Assembly (NCBI GenBank): GCA_937894065.1
Contig: CALCST010000009.1
Location: 22,730-86,729 of the forward strand
From: an uncultured Parabacteroides sp.
GTDB lineage: Bacteria > Bacteroidota > Bacteroidia > Bacteroidales > Tannerellaceae
Direction of reading: 5' to 3'
DNA length: 64,000 bases
Shown here: positions 44,630 to 53,162 of the stretch, in pieces
Numbering within the stretch: position 1 is the stretch's first letter
Layout of the letters: every line of letters begins with the position of its first letter
Made by a program: the position numbers and the translations under genes
The notes under the pieces: generated by a model
What the model saw: the letters and a program-made list of their open reading frames with translations, nothing else
Told to the model about the DNA's origin: nothing
Database searches by the model: none

Positions 44630-45795
44630 CCAATTTTATTTCTCACTTCCTTTGTAAGCGCATCTTTATGCACCATTATGCAAATAGTTTTTGCTCTTAC
44701 AAAGCTTTCGGACATATTCAGGTAACCGCCGAAGGCATTGCGCTCTGTGCCCCATGAGTTCTTGGTTATATAATATTTTGTTCCGTTCTGATCCTTTGTG
44801 ATACCTGTGATATGCATCAGGTGGTCGTCAGTTGTAACAAAAGCTTCATAGCCAGCCTGACGAACTTCAGGAGTTACTTTTACTTCAGGATAAGGACGTT
44901 CGAATTTATATACTTCTTCCAATCTTTCACCGGCATCCATTTTTTCGAAGCGTGCACGGTCGGTTGTTGCATAGTCATCAACATTGTTTACCTCCGGATT
45001 GATTGCTACACCATTCTTGAATGAGAAGCCTTTTTCGCTTACATCGCCATCCCAGCAAACACTGTATCCGTTCTTGAGGGCATTGTCCATTACAGACATC
45101 ATTTCGTCGAGCGGAAGGTTATACATCAAGGCGTGTTCCCAGTTGTCAGGAACTTCCACATCGAAAGCTTCGTAGTATGGTTTGTGAATGAAGCTGGTAA
45201 GCAACACATAGTCGTCCATATTCAAGCCCAATGATTCAGCGAAAGATTTGGCTGTATATTCTTTTCCTTTATATGTGAATTTCTCAGGTAATTTGCCCAA
45301 GTAAATATCCATCAGGCTGTTCACCAGTTCTTGAAATTCAGGAGAGTTTTTCTTCAATTTCACTGCTGTTTCGGAAATGCTGCTAACGTATGAAGCAAGT
45401 TCGCCATGGTTATGGCGGTCAGAATCATAATTGATTCCGCTATATACTTCTTCTGGAACAACACCAACTTGCTTGAAAGCTGTAATCCATGATGGAGAAA
45501 GGCTTCCCTGGCTTACATTGCCCTTGCCACGACGCATATAATTGTCGTTAATCTGATTGATATATTTCTGACGGACAATGAACATTTCGGAAAGGTCATA
45601 TTCTCCTTTTCCCATACGGAGAAGTTCTGACTCCATAAATGATGTGGTTGCGAAACACCAGCAAGTTCCTGTTGATGCCTGATTCTTTACTGAAGTGGCA
45701 GGCACTTTAACTTCGTCCGTGAACTGATAGCCTTGTGACATGGCTGCCAGTGGAGAAAGTAATGTTAATGCGAATGATAGAAATAATAGTTTCAT
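44623..45795 (-). CDS. C1-family cysteine peptidase (PepC/bleomycin hydrolase-like), exported
   Basis: 390 residues with a signal peptide (about 1-20, LAAMS-QG). The papain-fold catalytic Cys45 is in NQASTGTCWCFATTSFMESE (38-57), read as Q-x-x-x-G-x-C-W. The active-site His is in DDHLMHITG (about 328-336) and the Asn in YITKNSWG (about 345-352). The overall pattern, including MRRGKGNVSQGSLSPSWITA, follows the aminopeptidase C / bleomycin hydrolase branch, here exported, unlike the cytoplasmic E. coli-type homologues. It sits next to the C69 dipeptidase gene, suggesting joint peptide degradation in the periplasm. Confidence 0.9.
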   Translation of the reverse strand: MKLLFLSFALTLLSPLAAMSQGYQFTDEVKVPATSVKNQASTGTCWCFATTSFMESELLRMGKGEYDLSEMFIVRQKYINQINDNYMRRGKGNVSQGSLSPSWITAFKQVGVVPEEVYSGINYDSDRHNHGELASYVSSISETAVKLKKNSPEFQELVNSLMDIYLGKLPEKFTYKGKEYTAKSFAESLGLNMDDYVLLTSFIHKPYYEAFDVEVPDNWEHALMYNLPLDEMMSVMDNALKNGYSVCWDGDVSEKGFSFKNGVAINPEVNNVDDYATTDRARFEKMDAGERLEEVYKFERPYPEVKVTPEVRQAGYEAFVTTDDHLMHITGITKDQNGTKYYITKNSWGTERNAFGGYLNMSESFVRAKTICIMVHKDALTKEVRNKIGK

Positions 45796-45837
45796 GATTA
45801 TAGATATTTAAAATTCTCGTCAACTCGTTCCCTGTCA

Positions 45838-47448
45838 CTAGAATCCTCTTGCAAACATCTTCCAGAACTCATCTGCCATTTCCTGCCAGCGGAGGATTGT
45901 TGCTCCGGTGAAATCGGCAGTGTAGCCTGTAAGGAATTTACGGGCAGCGTCCTGTCCTTCTTTTGCCTGGATTTCTTTATAACGAGCCTCAACAAAAGGC
46001 ATTTCGGTATTTCCTTTTTCCATGAAATGCTGATATGCATTGTTCATAGTTTCTTTTGTAAGTCCCCAACGAACTGTCGCAAGTTTGTTTGCCGTGCGAT
46101 ATTTCCATACGATAGCATCTTCACGATGACGATGCTGGCCACAAATTGAGAATGCTTCAGGAAGGTCTGTTGTTCCGGCAAATACAGGGATACGAGGGCT
46201 CTGACCCGGGTTGTCAAAAGAAAGCCATAACACACCTCCTACATCATTAGGAAGCCAGTCTCTGAGCTGAATCACTGTTGAGTAAGAACACTGAGGAACA
46301 GCAACCAGACGATAGCGTGTAACGGCTCCTTCTTTAATACCGTTCAGCATATTTACCATATCAGTTGTCATCCATGGATTTGCGGAATTGCTAATTACAG
46401 TATCTACATAACCGCCTTTTTTCTTCTTTGCGACCTTAAGATTCTTAGTCATGTCATATTCAGTGCCTTCGTAAGTTTCGCGAAGCATAGCACTGACATC
46501 AGCAACAGAAAGTTGTTTCTCTGGTTTGACGCTCAATGGCAATTCCTCCGAATCATATGAAAGGTTCAAAGATGGAGCAAGTTTGTCAAGGATAAAGAAT
46601 TCACGGATACTGAAAGACTTCATTTCACCGGAATAATTTCCGCCGCCATATACTTCCCAGAAACGGAAAGGTTTCTTTCCATCCCAAAAGCCCATTTTCT
46701 TTCCGACTTCATATACATTGTCTGAAGCCATATAATTATCTTTATCCTTAAGATTCAAATTGGAAATGCGTGGGATATTTGCAGAAACTCCGACATGATC
46801 GTCCGGAATACGGACAGCAGCCCAAACACCGCCGATTTTGTCCGGTCCTTCGCCGAAGATTTCAAAATGCCATACTTCTTTGGTGTCGGCAATTGTAAGG
46901 CATTCGCCTGAATCACCATAACCATATTCTTTAACAAGATTTCCCATCAGAGTAATAGCTTCACGCGCGGTTGTACATCTCTGCAAAGCTATACGCTGAA
47001 GCTCCTCAATCATAAACATACCTTTCTTGTTCTGCAGTTCTTCACGACCAGTGATTGTAGTCTCACCCATAGCAAGCTGCATTTCATTCAAACAAGGATA
47101 TGATGTATTTACAAACTGGTAGGTATGCTTTGCCTGTGGAATCTCGCCTTTTAGTTTTCTGTTTGTCATATCATTGACAAACTCGGTATGCATATTTCCT
47201 TCATAAACTGCAGTTACCGTATCATTCTTATAATCGGCAGCAGGTACAATATCAACCCATGTGCGGTAGTTTCCATCACAAGTATGGCTGGTAATAACAG
47301 AGCCATCGGTTGAAGCTTTCTTACCGACCATAATACTGGTGCAACTCTCCGGATTATTCACCGGTTGCGAAAATTCTATTTCCTCCTGTGCCTTTATTGG
47401 AGAAACGACACATAGGAAAACAGCTAATTTGAAAATAAGTGCTTTCAT
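45838..47448 (-). CDS. C69-family dipeptidase (exported)
   Basis: 536 residues. A signal peptide (about 1-20, SPIKA-QE) precedes the N-terminal-nucleophile fold; the expected nucleophile is Cys36 in PESCTSIMVGKKASTDGSV. Later GYGDSGECLTIADTKEVWHF and PDDHVGVSANIPRISNL match the peptidase C69 (U34) family. Members cleave dipeptides with broad specificity. If autoprocessing occurs at Cys36, the propeptide after signal cleavage would be about 15 residues (QEEIEFSQPVNNPES). It lies 42 bp upstream of the C1 peptidase gene; both may form one transcription unit. Confidence 0.9.
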   Translation of the reverse strand: MKALIFKLAVFLCVVSPIKAQEEIEFSQPVNNPESCTSIMVGKKASTDGSVITSHTCDGNYRTWVDIVPAADYKNDTVTAVYEGNMHTEFVNDMTNRKLKGEIPQAKHTYQFVNTSYPCLNEMQLAMGETTITGREELQNKKGMFMIEELQRIALQRCTTAREAITLMGNLVKEYGYGDSGECLTIADTKEVWHFEIFGEGPDKIGGVWAAVRIPDDHVGVSANIPRISNLNLKDKDNYMASDNVYEVGKKMGFWDGKKPFRFWEVYGGGNYSGEMKSFSIREFFILDKLAPSLNLSYDSEELPLSVKPEKQLSVADVSAMLRETYEGTEYDMTKNLKVAKKKKGGYVDTVISNSANPWMTTDMVNMLNGIKEGAVTRYRLVAVPQCSYSTVIQLRDWLPNDVGGVLWLSFDNPGQSPRIPVFAGTTDLPEAFSICGQHRHREDAIVWKYRTANKLATVRWGLTKETMNNAYQHFMEKGNTEMPFVEARYKEIQAKEGQDAARKFLTGYTADFTGATILRWQEMADEFWKMFARGF

Positions 47449-47464
47449 GTTTATGTTTTTTTTA

Positions 47465-47659
47465 TAGTTAACAAGTAGACAAGGGGACGAGTTGACAAGG
47501 ATTAAATACAGAGACTAGGAGTTAAAAAGTTGAGAGTTGAGAGTTTAGGGTTTAGAGTGAAAAGTTTAAAGTTGAAAGTAAAAAAAGCTACTTAACTCCT
47601 TAACTTCTCCCTCTTCACTTCCTTATCCCTCAATTTTCAATTCTCAATTTTCAATTTCC
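47465..47659. repeat. Mixed intergenic repeats between C69 and helicase genes
   Basis: A single-sided GTTGACAAG unit (aagtagacaaggggacgagt, 47472-47491) is followed by purine-rich ttaaaaagttgagagttgag and facing pyrimidine words (ctacttaactccttaacttc, 47589-47608; then ttcaattttcaattttcaatt). No gene is present in this stretch. Confidence 0.6.
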
Positions 47660-49459
47660 CTACCTCCTTCTCTTCCTCTCAAACTTATTCTGAGCAGTTG
47701 AGCGTCTCGGCTTTCTGTCTTTTCTATCCTTACGGTCTTTGCTCTCTCTTCTTTCCTTGCCGTCCTTACGGTCTCTTCTGTCTTTGCGTTCTTTCTTTTC
47801 CTGAGCCACTTCAACAGAAATGCGTCGTCCGTCAAGTTCGAAGCCGTTCATTTTCTTCATCACCAAAGAAGCTTCTTCTTCAGCAATTTCGAAGAATGAG
47901 AATTTCTCACAGATATCGATACGTCCTATCTCAACTTTGCCAGGAACACAACGGTTCACAAGCTCAATCAGGGTATTAGGGAACAAACCGTCTGTTTTAC
48001 CAAAGTTAAGGAAGAAACGCACATAACCTTCTTCAGCGATACCTTTCTTACGTCCGGATTTCTCACTGCGAGAATGTTCGTCCACAACCTTTATTTCATC
48101 GGCATCCTTGTAATAGTCAATCATACGATTGAACTCTAGAGAAACCATTCGTTTGATAATATCTTCCTTGTCCAGCCATTCCAACTTACGGTAAACCTGA
48201 GGCATCAAAGATGCGATTTCATCTTCATCAACTTTTACTTTCTCAATCTGGTCAACGAAGTTGAAAAGCTGTTTCTCACAAATAGCCTGACCGGTAGGCA
48301 TTTCTCCTTTCTCGAACTTCTTGTTTATGATACGTTCGATTTCCTTTATCTTTCCTTTCTCACGGACATGGCAAATTGAGATTGAAATACCTGTCTTTCC
48401 GGCACGACCAGTACGGCCACGACGGTGAGTGTATGACTCAACCTCATCAGGCAAACCATAGTTGATAACGTGAGTAAGGTCATTAACGTCCAAACCTCTT
48501 GCGGCAACATCAGTAGCAACAAGAAGCTGCAAGTTCTTTATTCTGAACTTCTGCATTACATAGTCACGCTGAGCCTGGCTAAGTTCTCCGTGAAGTGAGT
48601 CGGCGTTATAGCCATCCTGGATAAGTTTATCAGCTATCTCCTGAGTTTCCTTTCTTGTACGGCAGAAAATAATACCGTAGATATTAGGATAATAGTCTGC
48701 GATTCGCTTCAAGGCAAGATATTTGTCCTGAGCACGAACCATATAATATATATCACGGATATTCTTGTTTCCTTCGTTCTTGTTACCGATAACAATCTCC
48801 TTAGGATTGTTCATATATTTCTTTGTTATGGCTGCAATACCCTGAGGCATTGTAGCTGAGAAAAGAAGCATATTACGGGAAACAGGTATTTCGGCAAGAA
48901 TAGCATTGATGCTGTCGGTGAATCCCATGTTGAGCATTTCATCAGCCTCGTCCATAACTACGTTCTTCACAGCTGATAAATCAACAGTTTTTCTGTTCAT
49001 CAAATCCAGCAAGCGGCCCGGAGTGGCAACCACAACATGAACACCACGTTTCAATGTCTTTATCTGGCTTTCGATACTGGAACCGCCATAAACCGGCAAC
49101 ACCTTCAAACTCTCGATATATTTGGAATAGTCGTTCAGATCATCCGCAATCTGCAAACAAAGCTCACGTGTAGGACAAAGAATCAATGCCTGAGGAAAGA
49201 CTTTCTCAGTCTCAATTTTCTGTAAAATAGGCAAACCAAAAGCAGCAGTCTTTCCAGTTCCTGTCTGTGCCAAGGCTATCACATCATTATCCTCACCAAG
49301 CAAAAGAGGAATAACCTCTTCCTGTACAGGCATTGGAGACTCATAACCAATTTCTTTTATCGCCTTTAATATAGGATAGGCGACACCCAAATCTTCAAAT
49401 GTTTTCAAAATATAACTGTTTATTGATGTTTCGAAGTTGCTTGACTCAAAAGTCAGCAA
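47660..49459 (-). CDS. DEAD-box ATP-dependent RNA helicase (CsdA/DbpA-like C-terminus)
   Basis: 599 residues. The helicase core shows the Q motif (ESPMPVQEEVIPLLLGED), Walker A AQTGTGKT (64-71), DEAD box (VMDEADEML, about 168-176) and SAT (LFSATMP). The second RecA domain has ATDVAARGLDV and YTHRRGRTGRAGKTG. A C-terminal DbpA-type RNA-binding domain (about 478-555: YVRFFLNFGKTDGLFPNTLI) and a Lys/Arg-rich tail follow. It unwinds structured RNA in ribosome assembly or cold adaptation. Start uncertain: homologues I recall begin near KTFEDLGV, which here follows an in-frame TTG at 49408; the longer ATG start is given. Confidence 0.93.
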   Translation of the reverse strand: MLTFESSNFETSINSYILKTFEDLGVAYPILKAIKEIGYESPMPVQEEVIPLLLGEDNDVIALAQTGTGKTAAFGLPILQKIETEKVFPQALILCPTRELCLQIADDLNDYSKYIESLKVLPVYGGSSIESQIKTLKRGVHVVVATPGRLLDLMNRKTVDLSAVKNVVMDEADEMLNMGFTDSINAILAEIPVSRNMLLFSATMPQGIAAITKKYMNNPKEIVIGNKNEGNKNIRDIYYMVRAQDKYLALKRIADYYPNIYGIIFCRTRKETQEIADKLIQDGYNADSLHGELSQAQRDYVMQKFRIKNLQLLVATDVAARGLDVNDLTHVINYGLPDEVESYTHRRGRTGRAGKTGISISICHVREKGKIKEIERIINKKFEKGEMPTGQAICEKQLFNFVDQIEKVKVDEDEIASLMPQVYRKLEWLDKEDIIKRMVSLEFNRMIDYYKDADEIKVVDEHSRSEKSGRKKGIAEEGYVRFFLNFGKTDGLFPNTLIELVNRCVPGKVEIGRIDICEKFSFFEIAEEEASLVMKKMNGFELDGRRISVEVAQEKKERKDRRDRKDGKERRESKDRKDRKDRKPRRSTAQNKFERKRRR

Positions 49460-49608
49460 ATAAATACAGATAATGTCAAGCGACTGTGCAAAATTACTGA
49501 AAAAATATCAAACCTAAATACACACACTTCAACTATTGGAAATTGTTTCATGTGGAACATAATTAGAGACAAGGTGACGAGGTGGCAGTTGACAAGGATA
49601 AAAATACA

Positions 49609-49672
49609 GAGTTCACAGAAGCATAGAGTTTTTATTATTAACCAATAAATATACTCTGCGCTTCTGTGAACT
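49609..49672. terminator. Terminator-like CACAGAG/GTTCAC hairpin after alkaline phosphatase
   Basis: GAGTTCACAGAAGCATAGAG (49609-49628) pairs with CTCTGCGCTTCTGTGAACTC (49653-49672) with few mismatches. It lies 67 bp downstream of the phosphatase stop on the minus strand, and a T-rich stretch follows in that direction. The word family recurs at 50889 and 57046. Confidence 0.7.
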
Positions 49673-49738
49673 CCATGTTTGAATATAAGGACTCTCGTTA
49701 ACTGAAAATTGAGTCCGGCTAAACTTTAATATTAAATC

Positions 49739-50836
49739 TTACCATTCAAGACCTAGCAATGCTATCATCTTCTTTGGTAAATCTGTATTTTCCATTATAG
49801 TTGTAAAATTATCAGCACCTGTTCCGTAAGCATAAACAGGAACCATAACTGCTGTATGGCCACCGGTACTGAACAGACATTTTATTCCGGATTCAGCTTG
49901 AGTGAAGTCTTCGTCCTGTGACGGGATTGTCATTCCTCCTGTTTCATGGTCTGCTGTTACAACCACCAATGTACCTGGATTTTTATCTGCAAAATCAAAA
50001 GCCTTTTCAACTGCTTTGCTGAAATCTATTGTTTCTGCAATAACCATATTGGTATTATTGCCATGAGCACCAGAATCAATCTGTGAACCTTCGACCATAA
50101 GGAAGAAACCTTCCGGATTATTCTTCTTCAGTATGCTCAATGCTTTTTCAGTAGCTTCAGGAAGATAGTTACCACGTCCTTCAAGAGCTGAAACCATATT
50201 GCCTGGAGCAAGAAGACCTGCCAGTTTTCCGGATTCAACAGCATTGATTGCATTCATATCGAAAGCTACAGCATAACCTTTTTCCTTCAATTCTTCAATA
50301 AGATTTACACTATCCTTACGGGCATCAAAACGATCACGTCCGCCTCCTATAAATAAATCTACCCCACTATTAACAATATCGCATGCAATCTCTTCAGCCA
50401 TTTTTCTGTTTGGCTGATGAGCCATAAACGAAGCAGGAGTAGCATCGGTAATATCTTTGGTTACAACAATGCCTGTTGCAAATCCTTTCTTTTGAACCTT
50501 CTCAACAATGTTCTCTACGACATTCTTATCAGCGTCAACACCTATAGCTCCGTTATATGTTTTATGTCCGGTAGCCATAGCAGATCCTGACGCTGCGGAA
50601 TCAGTAACCCTGTTATTCGCTGAATAAGTTTTGGAAAGTCCAATATATTGTGCCCGTTCAAAAGCCAAAGGAGTATCGGCACTCATCATTGCGGAATAGG
50701 TATGAGCCAGTCCCATACCGTCACCTATCATAAAAATAACATTCTTGACTTCCTGTTTTTTTTCAACAGGTGTACATGCTCCCAAAGCTACAAGAAGTAC
50801 TAATGAGAACAGAATATTAATCACTTTACTAAACAT
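49739..50836 (-). CDS. Alkaline phosphatase (lipoprotein)
   Basis: 365 residues. Lipobox Cys21 (LVALGAC). The classic PhoA-type signatures are present: metal-binding Asp39 in MIGDGMG, nucleophilic Ser80 in VTDSAASGSAMATG (77-90), VVTKDITDATPASFMAHQ, MVEGSQIDSGAH and VTADHETGG. It hydrolyses phosphomonoesters outside the cytoplasm using two zinc ions. At 365 residues it is shorter than E. coli PhoA but typical of Bacteroidetes forms. It is flanked by hairpins on both sides and so is probably monocistronic. No PhoB-type box was identified. Confidence 0.95.
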   Translation of the reverse strand: MFSKVINILFSLVLLVALGACTPVEKKQEVKNVIFMIGDGMGLAHTYSAMMSADTPLAFERAQYIGLSKTYSANNRVTDSAASGSAMATGHKTYNGAIGVDADKNVVENIVEKVQKKGFATGIVVTKDITDATPASFMAHQPNRKMAEEIACDIVNSGVDLFIGGGRDRFDARKDSVNLIEELKEKGYAVAFDMNAINAVESGKLAGLLAPGNMVSALEGRGNYLPEATEKALSILKKNNPEGFFLMVEGSQIDSGAHGNNTNMVIAETIDFSKAVEKAFDFADKNPGTLVVVTADHETGGMTIPSQDEDFTQAESGIKCLFSTGGHTAVMVPVYAYGTGADNFTTIMENTDLPKKMIALLGLEW

Positions 50837-50888
50837 ACTTTTTTAGTTGACAAGGTTTCAGAAACAAGTTGAAAAGATTTTAAACACA

Positions 50889-50921
50889 GAGTTCACTGAG
50901 TCACAAAGCCTCAGTGAACTC
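50889..50921. terminator. Perfect hairpin terminator candidate after DUF1080 gene
   Basis: GAGTTCACTGAG (50889-50900) and CTCAGTGAACTC (50910-50921) form a perfect 12-bp stem with a 9-nt loop. On the minus strand it is followed by tgtttaaaat. It separates the DUF1080 gene from the alkaline phosphatase gene. Confidence 0.72.
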
Positions 50922-50991
50922 CGGTTTGAATATAGAGGCTTTTGTCAACTTATTCCCTAAATTCGAGATTGTAAAACTTAAGCCTTCAATA

Positions 50992-51732
50992 TTATAACTC
51001 TCTAATCTTTACATTCTTGAACCATACAGTATAACCATGGTCCTGCAAGCCTATATAACCTTCCTTGGAAATACCTTCTGTGAAGCCTGGGAAATCCTTG
51101 AATTTACTGTTGTTCACCATATCATCCCATTCTTTACTCCACAATGTATATTCACATACTTTTGTTCCATTCTGTGTGTGGGTAACCTTTCCGTCTTTTA
51201 CTTTGATTACGATAGTGTTCCATTCACCTGCCGGTTTAACTGTTTTAGGATCGGCAGGAAGCATATCATACAATGAACCAGCCAAATGACTGTCAATTTT
51301 ATTATCAGAAGCTGCTACATTGTCCAATACCTGAACTTCCGGAGCTGCATAATAGATAGGTTTACCCGGAACTTCTCTAACATAATAGAAAATACCTGAA
51401 TTTGCCTGGTCACTTACTTTCCAATCAATAGACAACTCAAAATTCTTGAATTTCTTGTTTTCAAACAGGATATCACCATTGGCACCCTGTCCCGGTTTTT
51501 TACCTTCTCCGGTAAACACTTTCATAGCACCGTCTTCGATAACCCAGTTAGCAGGCATTGCATTTCCGTTGCACTGACGCCAACCACTAAAATCTTTACC
51601 GTTAAACAATAAAACCCAACCGTCTTTCTTTTCAGCTGATGTCAATTCATTGTCTCCTGCTGCACCACCACATGAAGACATTACCATTGAGAAAAATCCC
51701 AACAGGCACATAAATAAATAATTCTTTTTCAT
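50992..51732 (-). CDS. DUF1080 (3-keto-disaccharide hydrolase) lipoprotein
   Basis: 246 residues. Lipobox Cys21 (SMVMSSC). A single DUF1080/PF06439 beta-sandwich follows: GWVLLFNGKDFSGWRQCNG (38-56), NFELSIDWKVSDQANSGIFY (read in parts), PEVQVLDN, GSLYDMLPA, GEWNTIVIKVKDGKVTHTQN and IGLQDHGYTVWFKNVKIREL. This concanavalin-like fold is related to family 16 glycosidases; characterised members hydrolyse 3-keto-glucosides. Surface or periplasmic location follows from the lipobox. The 3-keto pathway oxidoreductases are not adjacent, so the substrate remains open. Confidence 0.92.
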   Translation of the reverse strand: MKKNYLFMCLLGFFSMVMSSCGGAAGDNELTSAEKKDGWVLLFNGKDFSGWRQCNGNAMPANWVIEDGAMKVFTGEGKKPGQGANGDILFENKKFKNFELSIDWKVSDQANSGIFYYVREVPGKPIYYAAPEVQVLDNVAASDNKIDSHLAGSLYDMLPADPKTVKPAGEWNTIVIKVKDGKVTHTQNGTKVCEYTLWSKEWDDMVNNSKFKDFPGFTEGISKEGYIGLQDHGYTVWFKNVKIREL

Positions 51733-51777
51733 GATACTTTTTTTGTTTGTAAGTTTATTAGTTTGTTAGTTAGCACT

Positions 51778-51868
51778 TTTACAAGTTGACGAGTTGACAA
51801 GTTGACAAGGCTACAGAAATTAAAAAAAATCCCTTAACTACTTGACTACTTTACTCCTTAACTCCTTT
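51778..51868. repeat. GTTGACAAG words followed by TTAACTCC words
   Basis: caagttgacgagttgacaag and ttgacaaggctacagaa are followed by cccttaactacttgactact and ttactccttaactcctt. Two of the repeat word families meet here without a matching second arm. Confidence 0.6.
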
Positions 51869-51937
51869 TCACTCTCATTCACCCTGTAAAATTATAATAT
51901 TATTTCCATATAAACCAGAATTATCACCACATTGCAC

Positions 51938-51945
51938 TAACTTTG
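51938..51945 (+). promoter_or_regulatory. Candidate -7 promoter box of the nucleoside hydrolase gene
   Basis: TAACTTTG matches TAnnTTTG, 25 bp before the ATG at 51971. No clear -33 partner. Confidence 0.5.
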
Positions 51946-51970
51946 TCCAAACTACAAAAAATAGAGTGTT

Positions 51971-52897
51971 ATGATAAAACTATTGTTCAAATTATTCATT
52001 TTACTAATAATTACTCCATCAGCCATATCCCAAAATCAGAAAGTATGGATTGATGCTGATTCCGGTAACGAAGTAGATGATATCTATGCCATAATCAGAC
52101 TGATTGAAGAATCTGATATTTCAGTGGTAGGTCTTAGTTCTGCACATTTCAACAATCCTGATCTGCTTGTATTTGACAAATGGAATCAATACCCAACAGA
52201 AAATATCTCAACTATTGATATAAGCCAACAAATAAACCAAGATATGGTTTCATCTTTGAAAAGAGATGATATTATCTGCTGTAAAGGTGCAGACCGCCAG
52301 ATAGGAAGAGCATGGGGCGGTTTTGAACCACGTGATTCTGAGGCAGTAAAACAGCTGACAGATTATATAAAATCGATGCCGGAAGGTGAAATGTTAGACA
52401 TAATATGCCTTGGAGCAGCAACAAACATTGCTTCTGCTATTATACTTCATCCTGAAATAAAACAGAAAATAAGATGTTATATGCTGGCAGCTCAATATGA
52501 TCAGGAAAAAGGCATATGGAATAAAAATGAGTTCAATGTAAGAAATGACCTTAACGCCTTTGATTTTCTTATGTCTGAAAAGGATATAAACCTTTATGTT
52601 ATGCCAATAACGACATGCCAATCTTTCAAATTCAAGAAAGAGGATACTTTCAACAGACTTGACAAAAGCAATATCAAACATAAAATGCTTATCGACCGCT
52701 GGGAAGAAACAGAATCCACAAGCCACGAACGCATACTTTGGGATCTTGCTCTTGCCGAAGCTTATCTATGTCCTGATTTTTGCAAAATGGAACTACGGAA
52801 TGTTCCTCAGGAAAATGGAGAGCACAAAATACATATTTATACATCTATGGACGCAGATAAGATGATTGAGGATTTCTGGGGTTTCATAAGATTTTAA
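51971..52897 (+). CDS. Nucleoside hydrolase family protein (exported)
   Basis: 308 residues with a signal peptide (about 1-20, TPSAIS-QN). The calcium-binding Asp cluster of the inosine/uridine-preferring nucleoside hydrolase fold is seen as WIDADSGNEVDDIYAI (26-41), followed by ISVVGLSSAHFNN. LDIICLGAATNIASAIILHP (about 141-160) and the NVRNDLNAFDFLM segment (about 189-201) fit the same fold, the latter replacing the usual NxxxDPEAA motif. Members cleave ribosyl bonds of nucleosides or related ribosides. The altered motif suggests a non-standard riboside. It is a single plus-strand gene between minus-strand operons. Confidence 0.82.
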   Translation: MIKLLFKLFILLIITPSAISQNQKVWIDADSGNEVDDIYAIIRLIEESDISVVGLSSAHFNNPDLLVFDKWNQYPTENISTIDISQQINQDMVSSLKRDDIICCKGADRQIGRAWGGFEPRDSEAVKQLTDYIKSMPEGEMLDIICLGAATNIASAIILHPEIKQKIRCYMLAAQYDQEKGIWNKNEFNVRNDLNAFDFLMSEKDINLYVMPITTCQSFKFKKEDTFNRLDKSNIKHKMLIDRWEETESTSHERILWDLALAEAYLCPDFCKMELRNVPQENGEHKIHIYTSMDADKMIEDFWGFIRF

Positions 52898-52917
52898 GTA
52901 ATTGCCATTTCTGAATA

Positions 52918-53103
52918 TTGGCTGAAGGCCTTAAATTATATAGCACAGGGCAACGCCCTGTGTTTCAGGATATATTCCACACAATAAGCCCTGAAAGGGC
53001 GGAACTGAGTGAAGTTATGCCCTTTCAGGGCGTATATAGGTGAGGGAAATGCCTGAAACGTAGGGTGCTGCCCTACGCTGTAAAATTAAAGGCCTTCAGC
53101 CAA
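52918..53103. repeat. REP-like palindromic element, copy D (186 bp)
   Basis: Perfect 15-bp ends TTGGCTGAAGGCCTT (52918-52932) and AAGGCCTTCAGCCAA (53089-53103). Inside are cacagggcaacgccctgtg, agccctgaaagggcgga facing tgccctttcagggcgt, and gtagggtgctgccctac. The layout matches copies A-C but the ends differ from those of A and B. Confidence 0.78.
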
Positions 53104-53162
53104 AAGATGTTCGTTTGTGTTTAAATCATTTTCACAAGCTCAACTTCCGGAGAACAAACTCC

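Noticed and set aside
7718..51868. TTGACA within GTTGACAAG repeats as -35 promoter boxes
   Set aside because: Bacteroidetes promoters use TTTG/TAnnTTTG boxes, and the units lie mostly downstream of genes as facing inverted words.
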